Translations under genes and position numbers: made by a program
Shown: piece after piece, positions 1 through 6,544 of the stretch
Position numbering within the stretch: the first letter of the stretch is position 1
Layout: the number at the start of each line of letters is the position of its first letter
Source: Limnoraphis robusta CS-951
GTDB lineage: Bacteria; Cyanobacteriota; Cyanobacteriia; Cyanobacteriales; Microcoleaceae
Length of the DNA stretch: 14,824 bases
Direction of reading: 5' to 3'
NCBI RefSeq assembly: GCF_000972705.2
Contig: NZ_LATL02000197.1
Coordinates: forward strand, 1-14,824
Notes under the pieces: model-generated
What the model was told of the DNA's origin: nothing
The model's input: only the letters and a program-made list of their open reading frames with translations
Database searches by the model: none

Positions 1-1
1 G

Positions 2-472
2 GCGGTTAACTCTACTCGCTGGGCTTTGTTTAATGCTTTAAAAGCGACTGGATTATCTGTTTCTACTGGTTCTGGTGGACAGACCAAGTTTAATCGAACC
101 CGATTAAATATTCTAAAATCTCATTGGTTAGATGCAGCTTGTGTTGGAAAAGTTGAATCTCTAAAAGTTTTAACGAAACAACCTTTGCTACTCAAAGCGA
201 TGGGACACGGAACTCGTCAACGATGCCGAGTAAATCGGTTTGGATTCCCGGTTGGACACGCTCCTAAAGCTAAGTTCTTTCAAGGATTTCAAACAGGTGA
301 TATCGTAAAAGCTGCTATCCCAAAAGGGAAGTTTTCTGGACATTATGTTGGGCGTATTGCCATTCGATTCCGTCCTTCTTTTGTTTTGCAACTTCCCAAC
401 TCTAAGTTTGATGTTCACCCTAAATACTTGATTCCTGTTCAAAAACATGACGGATTCTCCTACTCCTTTTAA
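2..472 (+). CDS. iscB: RNA-guided nuclease IscB, C-terminal part (5' end cut by window)
   Basis: The frame is open from the first bases, so this is the 3' part (156 codons) of a longer gene. IscB is the transposon-encoded ancestor of Cas9: it uses an omega RNA to cut DNA with RuvC and HNH nuclease domains. The visible part starts with AVNSTRWALFNALKATGL, continues through the conserved TGSGGQTKFNRTRL, and reaches the RuvC-III motif SHWLDAACVG (His41 and Asp44 of the visible part), whose His and Asp belong to the RuvC active site. The rest matches the IscB C-terminal domain, including the G-R-QRCRVNRFGFP and GFQTGDIVKA segments, and ends in KHDGFSYSF. The HNH domain, bridge helix and PLMP domain are outside the window. 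No frameshift or stop is seen, so the C-terminal half looks intact. An ATG-less annotation beginning at the TTG at 26 would be artificial. Identification is by recognised family motifs. Confidence 0.88.
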   Translation, partial: AVNSTRWALFNALKATGLSVSTGSGGQTKFNRTRLNILKSHWLDAACVGKVESLKVLTKQPLLLKAMGHGTRQRCRVNRFGFPVGHAPKAKFFQGFQTGDIVKAAIPKGKFSGHYVGRIAIRFRPSFVLQLPNSKFDVHPKYLIPVQKHDGFSYSF

Positions 473-504
473 CAATGATTCTCGCTCCGCTCAGTTTTCT
501 TTGG

Positions 505-559
505 GCGGCAATTCCTCTCCCGCTAACCCTGTCGGGTATAACGGGAGTCCCCTTGCCGC
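505..559 (+). repeat. Nested hairpin at the right end of the IscB element
   Basis: Three stacked inverted repeats are visible: GCGGCAA (505-511) with TTGCCGC (553-559), CTCCCG (517-522) with CGGGAG (542-547), and ACCC (526-529) with GGGT (534-537) around a TGTC loop. Together they can fold into one long imperfect stem-loop starting 33 bases after the iscB stop. In IS200/IS605-type elements a subterminal hairpin near the right end is bound by the Y1 transposase TnpA, which is the likely role here. It could also help end iscB transcription, though no T-run follows it. The structure is seen directly; the role is inferred. Confidence 0.65.
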
Positions 560-566
560 ATCTCAG

Positions 567-989
567 ATGGAAATTCTATCAATCCTCGCAATTAGCCTGA
601 TCACTCATCAATCTTTATCGGGAACAGAGGTTCCTTTTGTATTGGTTCAACACAGTCAAACCGATGATCGCAGACGTTTAACTGAGGTAGAAATTACTCA
701 ACTTTTGTCAAAATTACCGGATTGGAAACGGGAAAATCAAACGATTATTTATACTCATACTTTTAACAACTTTATAGAGTCGATTAATTTGATCAATTGT
801 TTAGTCGAACCCGCCGAAACGTTAGGTCATCATCCTGATATTTTGGTATCCTATAATAGAGTAACCATTAGCTTAACCACTCACGATCAAGGGGGGTTAA
901 CGCCTCTAGACTTCCAACTCGCTGAAACTATTTCTAACTTAGTGAAGACTTTCTCTGAAACTACCGGAAAACAATGTAATATTAATTAA
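567..989 (+). CDS. Pterin-4-alpha-carbinolamine dehydratase with hydrophobic N-terminal extension
   Basis: The product (140 residues from the ATG at 567) belongs to the PCD/DCoH family, which dehydrates 4a-hydroxytetrahydropterin and so regenerates the pterin cofactor of aromatic amino acid hydroxylases. The family core runs from LTEVEI (38-43) through DW (52-53), FNNFIESINLI, the catalytic EPAETLGHHPDI (His88, His89), and TTHDQGGLTPLDFQLAE (His106). The core of about 100 residues has normal length. Ahead of it lie about 37 residues with a short hydrophobic run (ILSILAISLI), which resembles a weak or truncated signal peptide. The frame stays open back to an ATG at 447, but that extension would translate the mobile-element hairpin and overlap iscB, so it is rejected. 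No good ribosome binding site precedes 567. The true start may have been altered by the insertion. The family call is firm; the start and location are not. Confidence 0.8.
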   Translation: MEILSILAISLITHQSLSGTEVPFVLVQHSQTDDRRRLTEVEITQLLSKLPDWKRENQTIIYTHTFNNFIESINLINCLVEPAETLGHHPDILVSYNRVTISLTTHDQGGLTPLDFQLAETISNLVKTFSETTGKQCNIN

Positions 990-1013
990 TCTATCCTAAA
1001 ACTTCTCAAAAGT

Positions 1014-1029
1014 GACTGGGGGAACAGTC
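1014..1029 (+). promoter_or_regulatory. Small hairpin presenting the ribosome binding site of the diguanylate cyclase
   Basis: GACTG (1014-1018) pairs with CAGTC (1025-1029), and the six-base loop GGGGAA holds the only purine-rich ribosome-binding-site candidate, ending 10 bases before the ATG at 1034. Translation of the cyclase could therefore depend on this stem-loop. A GGA within a hairpin loop over a ribosome binding site is also the general form of a CsrA-type site, but that is speculation here. Confidence 0.35.
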
Positions 1030-1033
1030 TTTT

Positions 1034-1903
1034 ATGGCTGATATGCAAAAAAAAATTGTTGCTTATTTAGAACATCAATCTTTTATTATTATTGCTGGAT
1101 TAAGTCTGATTCTCGCTTTAACGATTGGTTGGATTGATTATTTAGTTAGCGCCGATATTAACCTCTCTATCTTCTATTTACTTCCAATTAGTTTAGCCAC
1201 TTGGTTCTCTGGGAAATACTGTGGTTTAGGATTAGCCATAGTTAGCACGATTTTATGGATTCATGCTGAACTTCATATCAAAAATTATACAAATCCTCTA
1301 TTTCCCTATTGGAATACTGGAGTCAGATTAGCATTTTATTTGATTTTTATTTATTTACTTTTCTCTTTGAAAAAAGCCTACGAAAGAGAAAAAAGATTAG
1401 CTCGGTTTGATGGATTAACAGGCGCTTATAACCGAAGTTTTTTGATCGAAACCCTAGAAAATGAGATTCAACGCGCCCAACGATATCATTATCCAATTAC
1501 TTTAGCTTATTTAGATATCGATCACTTTAAAAGAGTTAACGATCAATTTGGACACAACAGAGGTGATCGGCTTTTACAAGATATCTCAAATATTATTAAT
1601 AACTCAATTCGTCCCAGTGATATTGTCGCCCGTTTAGGGGGGGATGAATTTGCGATCCTTTTACCCTATACTAACGTTCAGGAAGCTCAAGCTGCTCTAG
1701 ATCGCGTTTATCAAAACCTCTTAAGCTTGAACCAAGGACAACTGAGTTTTGTAGGGTTTAGCATGGGTGTGGTGACTTGCTTAACTCCTCCCGAGTCCAT
1801 CGATAGATTAATTGAACAAGCGGATCAGTTGATGTATTCTGTTAAACATACGAACAAAAATCAGCCAGAATATGCACTATTTTCTCCCGTTTATTCAAAA
1901 TAA
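1034..1903 (+). CDS. Membrane-bound diguanylate cyclase (GGDEF domain)
   Basis: This 289-residue protein should make cyclic di-GMP from two GTP at the inner face of the membrane. The N-terminal half has four predicted membrane segments (about residues 17-36, 44-60, 62-80 and 97-113), with the LSIFYLLPI-WF-G pattern seen in many membrane-anchored GGDEF proteins. A short charged linker (KKAYEREKRLARF) leads into a complete GGDEF domain (about 125-285): FDGLTGAYNR, the metal-binding LDIDHFK (Asp161), and the catalytic GGDEF at 202-206. The product-inhibition site RxxD is present as RPSD (193-196), exactly five residues before GGDEF, so feedback inhibition by c-di-GMP is likely. No EAL domain follows. 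The start at 1034 is supported by GGGGGA upstream, although that lies in a hairpin. It follows the dehydratase gene by 44 bases, possibly on the same transcript. What the membrane part senses is unknown. Confidence 0.9.
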   Translation: MADMQKKIVAYLEHQSFIIIAGLSLILALTIGWIDYLVSADINLSIFYLLPISLATWFSGKYCGLGLAIVSTILWIHAELHIKNYTNPLFPYWNTGVRLAFYLIFIYLLFSLKKAYEREKRLARFDGLTGAYNRSFLIETLENEIQRAQRYHYPITLAYLDIDHFKRVNDQFGHNRGDRLLQDISNIINNSIRPSDIVARLGGDEFAILLPYTNVQEAQAALDRVYQNLLSLNQGQLSFVGFSMGVVTCLTPPESIDRLIEQADQLMYSVKHTNKNQPEYALFSPVYSK

Positions 1904-1907
1904 AATG

Positions 1908-1913
1908 TATAAT
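1908..1913 (+). promoter_or_regulatory. Possible -10 box upstream of lnt
   Basis: A perfect TATAAT lies 24 bases before the lnt ATG, in the 34-base gap after the cyclase. No convincing -35 hexamer is found 16-18 bases upstream, and the region is very AT-rich, so chance is a real alternative. Confidence 0.3.
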
Positions 1914-1937
1914 TTTGATTAAAACATAAATAAAAAT

Positions 1938-3572
1938 ATGCTAAAAAATAAAGGTTTTAAAAATTTACTTGAGCCAGAATCAATATTAGAGTATTGGCAT
2001 CAAAACTATCAGCTAGGACGGGTTTTAATTGCCGGGGTATTGATGGGGCTAGCCGCCGAACCTAGAGGGTTTTGGCTGTTAGCATGGGTGGCGTTAGTTC
2101 CACTGTGGGTTAGGGTTATTCAGTCGAAATCTCCAAAAAATTCGGTTTTACCTTTTGCTATAGCTTGGGGAGTTGGCTATCACGGAACGGTTCTATTTTG
2201 GATCACAGGAGTTCACCCCATGACTTGGTTAGGGGTTCCTTGGTTAGCGAGTTTAGCAATTGCATTATTTTGTTGGATTTTTATCACCTTTTGGGGCGTT
2301 GCATTAGTGATGAGTTGGGCGAAAATATTATCAATTGTCAGCTCAAAAATTGCCGATAAAAATATTAGCTCAATTTTAACTCGGGTGCTAGTTGGAACAG
2401 CCCTTTGGTGTGGTTTAGAATGGTTTTGGAGTCAGGGTTCTCTCTGGTGGTCATCTCTATCTCTCACTCAAAGTTTTGGGAATTTAGTCATTCTTCATTT
2501 GAGCCAAATTTCTGGCCCAAATACCGTAACGGCGGCTTTAATTGCTGTTAATGGGTTGATTGCAGAAGCTTGGCTGCTAAACACCTCAAAAAACCGCATA
2601 GAAACCCGAACAAAAATAACGATTTATTTACTGCCCATTTTGTGTTTTTCCCTGGCTCATTTAGTGGGGTTTTATCTCTATTCTCAACCCTTAGAATCTA
2701 ACCCAGAAACCGCCTTAAAAATTGGCATTATTCAAGGCAATATTCCCAACAAAATCAAACTCTATTCTGAAGGATGGCGTCAAGCCTTACAAGGCTATAC
2801 AACCGGATATAAAACCCTTGCTGATCAAGGAGTAGATGCGGTACTCACTCCTGAAACCGCACTGCCATTTCTGTGGAAATCTCCCGCTCGAAATCAAAGT
2901 TCATTTTATCAAGCTATTTTAGAGAAAAAAGTCGTCGCTTGGGTGGGAAGTTATGGTCAAGAGGGAAATCGCATCAGTAATAGTTTGTTTACCGTAGATG
3001 GGGAGGGAAAACTGATCAGTCAATATGATAAAGTGAATCTGGTTCCTTTAGGAGAATTTATTCCTTTTGAATCGATTTTAGGTCAATTTATTAATCGATT
3101 ATCCCCTTTAGATGCACATCTCGTTAAAGGGAAACCCGATCAACAATTTAAGACTCCATTCGGTCAAGCCATTGTCGGAATTTGTTATGATTCGACTTTT
3201 GCGCGACATTTTCGCCGTCAAGCAAAAACGGGAGGAAAATTTATTTTAACCGCTTCTAATGACTCCCATTATTCAGCAGGAATGCTCGCTCAACACCACG
3301 CGCAAGACGTCATGCGAGCCATAGAAACGGATCGTTGGACCGTCAGAGCGACCAATACAGGTTATTCTGCGGAAGTTGATCCTCATGGAAAAACCCTGTG
3401 GATATCAGGAATAGATACCTATGAACTTCATATCGCGACCATTCAACCCCGAGCAACTCAAACATTATATGTTCGTTGGGGAGATTGGCTGACTCCAGTA
3501 TTATTAATTTTAAGTTTAATTGCGATTATTTTCAACAGAATTTTTAACAAAAGATCAGCCATTCAAAATTGA
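1938..3572 (+). CDS. lnt: Apolipoprotein N-acyltransferase
   Basis: Lnt adds the third acyl chain to the N-terminal cysteine of lipoproteins at the periplasmic face of the inner membrane. The 544-residue length is normal. The N-terminal half (about 25-250) is a multi-pass membrane region with the conserved AAEPRGFWLLAWVALVPLW start and an EWFWSQG segment. The nitrilase-type domain (about 260-500) carries the expected triad: Glu306 in LTPETALPF, Lys365 in YDKVNLVPLGEFIPF, and Cys416 in GICYDS. Family features such as SNDSHY (440-445), H-QDVMRAIE and RATNTG are also present. A final membrane helix lies at about 518-535. No frameshift or missing catalytic residue is seen. The ATG at 1938 gives about 25 residues before the first recognisable family segment, so a slightly later start cannot be excluded. 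The next operon encodes two lipoproteins that would be substrates, but lnt is a general housekeeping gene. Confidence 0.95.
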   Translation: MLKNKGFKNLLEPESILEYWHQNYQLGRVLIAGVLMGLAAEPRGFWLLAWVALVPLWVRVIQSKSPKNSVLPFAIAWGVGYHGTVLFWITGVHPMTWLGVPWLASLAIALFCWIFITFWGVALVMSWAKILSIVSSKIADKNISSILTRVLVGTALWCGLEWFWSQGSLWWSSLSLTQSFGNLVILHLSQISGPNTVTAALIAVNGLIAEAWLLNTSKNRIETRTKITIYLLPILCFSLAHLVGFYLYSQPLESNPETALKIGIIQGNIPNKIKLYSEGWRQALQGYTTGYKTLADQGVDAVLTPETALPFLWKSPARNQSSFYQAILEKKVVAWVGSYGQEGNRISNSLFTVDGEGKLISQYDKVNLVPLGEFIPFESILGQFINRLSPLDAHLVKGKPDQQFKTPFGQAIVGICYDSTFARHFRRQAKTGGKFILTASNDSHYSAGMLAQHHAQDVMRAIETDRWTVRATNTGYSAEVDPHGKTLWISGIDTYELHIATIQPRATQTLYVRWGDWLTPVLLILSLIAIIFNRIFNKRSAIQN

Positions 3573-3581
3573 AAATAGAAG

Positions 3582-3716
3582 GTTATAACTGAGATATTGC
3601 ACCATTCTCAACAGATCTGAAAAACCGGGTTCGATCACGAAAAATATAGGTTTTCAGCTAAGGTAAATTGCCATAAACCCGGTTTCTGACCCTAGTGCGC
3701 GTCGGTGAGTTATAAC
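3582..3716. repeat. Intergenic palindromic repeat (copy 1 of a dispersed element)
   Basis: The lnt-lipoprotein gap contains two nested inverted repeats: GTTATAACT (3582-3590) with AGTTATAAC (3708-3716), and AAACCGGGTT (3622-3631) with AACCCGGTTT (3676-3685). The segment at 3672-3688 is the reverse complement of 11410-11426 with one mismatch, so this is a dispersed cyanobacterial repeat. The long loops argue against an intrinsic terminator. The right end supplies a -10-like TATAAC (3711-3716), 44 bases before the next start codon. Confidence 0.6.
3686..3716 (+). promoter_or_regulatory. Possible promoter of the lipoprotein-kinase operon
   Basis: CTGACC (3686-3691, four of six matches to TTGACA) and TATAAC (3711-3716, five of six to TATAAT) are 19 bases apart and lie 44 bases before the ATG at 3761. 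Both are inside the dispersed repeat. Spacing is slightly long, so this is a weak prediction. Confidence 0.3.
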
Positions 3717-3760
3717 AGAAAAGAGATGTTAAACCCTCGCAAGAAAGACCTATTTCCCGA

Positions 3761-5152
3761 ATGAGCAAACTAACTCCTGTTGTGTTGTTTTTTCTGAGTT
3801 GGGTTTTGGTGACTTGTACCCAGTCAAAACCTGACATTTCTGTACAAACTTTTACAGATAATAATACATCGGTCAAAATTTCGTGGACAAACGGATATTA
3901 TCCCCAAGAAGATGAAGCCATTCAGCAAATCGTTCGTCAATGGGAGAATGAAAGTGGTTTCAAAGCTGAACTGACATTTTCAGCCGAAGACGTTAATCTT
4001 CAACAAACCCAAGCCGCAATTAAGGCTGACAATCCACCCGATATCGTTTACAATCAAAAAGCAGAATTTGCACTCAATCCCCTGATGGCTTGGTTCGGGA
4101 AAGTCGCAGAAGTTTCAGAAGTCGTTGAACCCATGCAAGAGCGCTACAGTTCGAGTGCGACTCGTTCCGCTTATTTGTACAATACTCTTACTCGTCAACA
4201 AGGGTATTATGCCGTTCCAATTCATCAACAAACCCTACATATTCACTACTGGCGAGATTTGTTAAATGAGGCGGGATTTACAGATAGTGATATCCCCAAA
4301 CAATGGGATGATTTTTGGAAATTTTGGCAACAAGTTCAGGATAAACTAAGACAACAGGGAAAAGAAGATATTTATGGAATTGGTTTAACGCTGTCGTCTG
4401 AAGCGAACGATACTTTTTATGAATTTGAACAGATTTTAGCCGCTTATGGGATCAATTTATTGGATGAAAAGGCTCAATTACAAGTCGAAAATCCTCAAGT
4501 TCGCCAAGGTATAATTGAAGTCTTAGAGTGGTTTGCAGACTTCTACAAACAGGGATATATTCCCGTCGATTCGGTTGATTGGCTTCCGGCTGATAATAAC
4601 GTTAATTTTCTCAATCGCCGACTGGTGATGACATTGAACCCAACCCTTTCTATACCCGCTTCTCAACGTTCCGATGAACAAGTTTATCGGGATAAAATTG
4701 AGACTTTAGAGTTTCCCAATAACCCCGATGGTAATCTTCCTCAATACCTCGTTTCCGTTAAACAAGTATTGAGTTTTACGGCTTCAGCGCATCAAAAAGC
4801 CGCTCAAAGTTTTCTATCTTTTTTAGCTCAACCTACAATTTTAAATCAATATCTTAAACAGTCCGCAGGACGTTATTTTCCAGTGATGCCGGAATTGCTT
4901 TCTGATCCATTTTGGAATAATTCAGATGATCCGCATATTTCGGTTGCTCGTCAACAATTTGCTTCTACTCGACCTCTAAATTCTCTATTGTATCCGGCTT
5001 ATGCTCAAATTTTTGCAGAAAATCTTTGGGGTCAGGCGTTAGAAAAAATTGTTGTTGAAGGAGTCTCATCAGAAGCCGCAGCCGATGAAGTCATTCAACG
5101 AATAAAAATGATTTTTGAGGAATGGGAACGGTTGAAAGCAGGAGAAAAATGA
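3761..5152 (+). CDS. Substrate-binding lipoprotein, ABC-transporter family 1 type (first of a tandem pair)
   Basis: The 463-residue product looks like an extracellular solute-binding protein of the MalE/SBP family 1 type, usually the periplasmic receptor of a sugar or oligosaccharide ABC importer. Residues 1-19 form a lipoprotein signal (hydrophobic VVLFFLSWVLVTC) with Cys19 as the likely acylated residue; Thr at -1 is uncommon. Mature-domain features are ISWTNGYYPQEDEA near the start, PPDIVYNQKAEF (about 92-103), YYAVPIHQQTLHIHYWRDLL (hinge region), and AGRYFPVMPELLSDPFW near the end. By eye it is similar over its whole length to the next gene's product, roughly half the positions being identical. 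No permease or ATPase gene is nearby; the unit continues instead into a Cache histidine kinase. It may therefore present a ligand to that kinase rather than to a transporter. The ligand cannot be read from the sequence. The ribosome binding site is weak (AAGAAAG). Confidence 0.85.
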   Translation: MSKLTPVVLFFLSWVLVTCTQSKPDISVQTFTDNNTSVKISWTNGYYPQEDEAIQQIVRQWENESGFKAELTFSAEDVNLQQTQAAIKADNPPDIVYNQKAEFALNPLMAWFGKVAEVSEVVEPMQERYSSSATRSAYLYNTLTRQQGYYAVPIHQQTLHIHYWRDLLNEAGFTDSDIPKQWDDFWKFWQQVQDKLRQQGKEDIYGIGLTLSSEANDTFYEFEQILAAYGINLLDEKAQLQVENPQVRQGIIEVLEWFADFYKQGYIPVDSVDWLPADNNVNFLNRRLVMTLNPTLSIPASQRSDEQVYRDKIETLEFPNNPDGNLPQYLVSVKQVLSFTASAHQKAAQSFLSFLAQPTILNQYLKQSAGRYFPVMPELLSDPFWNNSDDPHISVARQQFASTRPLNSLLYPAYAQIFAENLWGQALEKIVVEGVSSEAAADEVIQRIKMIFEEWERLKAGEK

Positions 5153-6531
5153 TGAAGCAGAAATTAATCTTGATTTTCCTATTTGTATTCAGTCTGCTTT
5201 TATCAACCTGTAGCGGACAAATTCAGCCCACAGTTACTTCGCTAGACCCGAACGATTCTTCCTTAACAATTTGGTGGAATCGCGGCTATTATCCCCAGCA
5301 AGATGAAGCCCTAGAACAAATAGTTGCCGACTGGAAAAAGAAAACTAACAATTCAGTAGAATTGATATTCTTCAGTGAAGATGAAACTATAAGTAAAGCC
5401 ATTCAAGCAGTAGAAAATGGTAATCCTCCCGATATTTTGTTTTCTGAACGAGCTGAATATACTCTGACTCCGCTTTGGGCAAAAATGGGAAAATTAGCCG
5501 ATGTTTCACCTGTGATTGAATCCGTTAAATCACTCTATACTCCGGTGGCATTACAGTCTGCTTCTCTCTATAACAACCTCACGAAGAATCGTTCTTACTA
5601 TGGTGTTCCTTTGATGCAGCAAAGCCTTCATATTCACTATTGGAAAGATTTAATTCAACAAATCGGTTTAACAGATTCTATTCCAAAAGATTGGCAGGGG
5701 TTTTGGAATTATTGGAAACAAGCTCAAGAAACGTTATTGCTGCAAGGACGAAGTGATATTTATTCAATGGGTATTCCCATCTCTGTAGCCTCCTCTGATA
5801 CCTATTGGGTATTAGAACAGATTCTCGAAGCCTATGACGTTCAATTGCTCAATTCTAAAGGCGAACTTCAGATCGATAAACCCCAAGTTAGAGCGGGAAT
5901 TATCACGGCGTTAACATGGCTGACCGATCTTTATAAAAGTGGATATATTCCTCCCAATTCAATCCACTGGTTGAACGCAGATAATAATACAACTTTTCTG
6001 AATAAAATGACCTTGATGACTCTAAATGTGAGTTTATCAATTCCCGGTTCACAGCAACAAGATAAAGACATTTATCTCAATCAATTGGCGACGCTAGAAT
6101 TTCCCAATAAACCAAGCGGAGAACCGATGACTTCTCTGACTTCTGTCAAGCAAGCTCTAATTTTTGCGGCTTCTCCTCATCAAACTTTAGCTCAAGAATT
6201 TCTGACTTATTTAGTACAACCCCATAATTTAGCAAAATATCTTCAGGGAGCAGCAGGACGATATTTTCCAGTAATGCCACAGTTATTTTCTGATCCGTTT
6301 TGGAGTAATGTTAATGATCCTCATATTTCTGTCGCAACACAGCAATTAAGCCAGAATAAAACTCATTCTTTGTATCAAGTTTTAAACCCCGCTTATGCTC
6401 AAGTTTCTGCCGAAAATGTATGGGCTGAAGCCATTCGGAATATTGTTGTCAATGAAGTTTCACCAGAAGCCGCAGTTGATCAGGCGATTAAACGAATTCA
6501 AGAAATTTTCGTCCAATGGAAAATAACTTAA
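5149..6531 (+). CDS. Substrate-binding lipoprotein, ABC-transporter family 1 type (second of a tandem pair)
   Basis: This is a paralogue of the preceding gene, 460 residues from the ATG at 5149. That ATG overlaps the upstream TGA as ATGA, implying translational coupling. A second ATG at 5152 is better spaced from GGAG (5141-5144), so either may be used; an in-frame ATG at 5122 would sit inside the upstream gene and spoil the signal peptide. The lipoprotein signal is LILIFLFVFSLLLSTC, with Cys21 as the likely lipidated residue and again Thr at -1. Shared blocks with the first copy include WNRGYYPQQDEALEQIV, NPPDILF, YYGVPLMQQSLHIHYWKDL, ADNNTTFLNKMTLMTLN, AGRYFPVMPQLFSDPFW and NPAYAQVSAENVW. 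The pair most likely arose by tandem duplication. Divergence inside otherwise conserved blocks suggests that ligand preference could differ. The kinase gene follows after 13 bases. Confidence 0.85.
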   Translation: MMKQKLILIFLFVFSLLLSTCSGQIQPTVTSLDPNDSSLTIWWNRGYYPQQDEALEQIVADWKKKTNNSVELIFFSEDETISKAIQAVENGNPPDILFSERAEYTLTPLWAKMGKLADVSPVIESVKSLYTPVALQSASLYNNLTKNRSYYGVPLMQQSLHIHYWKDLIQQIGLTDSIPKDWQGFWNYWKQAQETLLLQGRSDIYSMGIPISVASSDTYWVLEQILEAYDVQLLNSKGELQIDKPQVRAGIITALTWLTDLYKSGYIPPNSIHWLNADNNTTFLNKMTLMTLNVSLSIPGSQQQDKDIYLNQLATLEFPNKPSGEPMTSLTSVKQALIFAASPHQTLAQEFLTYLVQPHNLAKYLQGAAGRYFPVMPQLFSDPFWSNVNDPHISVATQQLSQNKTHSLYQVLNPAYAQVSAENVWAEAIRNIVVNEVSPEAAVDQAIKRIQEIFVQWKIT

Positions 6532-6544
6532 ATAGGAATCAAGC

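Larger units (their letters stand above)
1..566 (+). mobile_element. Right-hand part of an IscB-type (IS200/IS605-like) element, left end outside window
   Basis: This stretch contains the 3' end of an iscB gene followed by about 95 bases of non-coding DNA dominated by a nested hairpin (505-559), which is the usual organisation of the right end of IS200/IS605-type elements. The left end, any tnpA transposase, and the omega RNA with its guide (normally upstream of iscB) would lie before position 1. The right boundary is not certain: the hairpin ends at 559 and coding sequence of the neighbouring dehydratase is recognisable from about 660, so the junction is somewhere between about 560 and 600. 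No target-site duplication is expected for this family, so the boundary can only be fixed by comparison with an empty site. Confidence 0.6.

Noticed and set aside
188..475. Minus-strand reading frame antisense to iscB
   Set aside because: It is the complement of a strongly conserved IscB coding region and has no recognisable domain.
505..559. Omega RNA for the IscB system
   Set aside because: IscB omega RNAs are encoded upstream of the gene; a structure after the stop is more likely the transposon end. The downstream type applies to TnpB.
447..566. N-terminal extension of the dehydratase beginning at the ATG at 447
   Set aside because: It overlaps the end of iscB, translates the transposon hairpin, has no ribosome binding site and has no similarity to the PCD family.
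3658..3876. Minus-strand 72-codon frame spanning the repeat and the first lipoprotein start
   Set aside because: It covers a dispersed repeat and the antisense of a signal peptide, with no protein features of its own.
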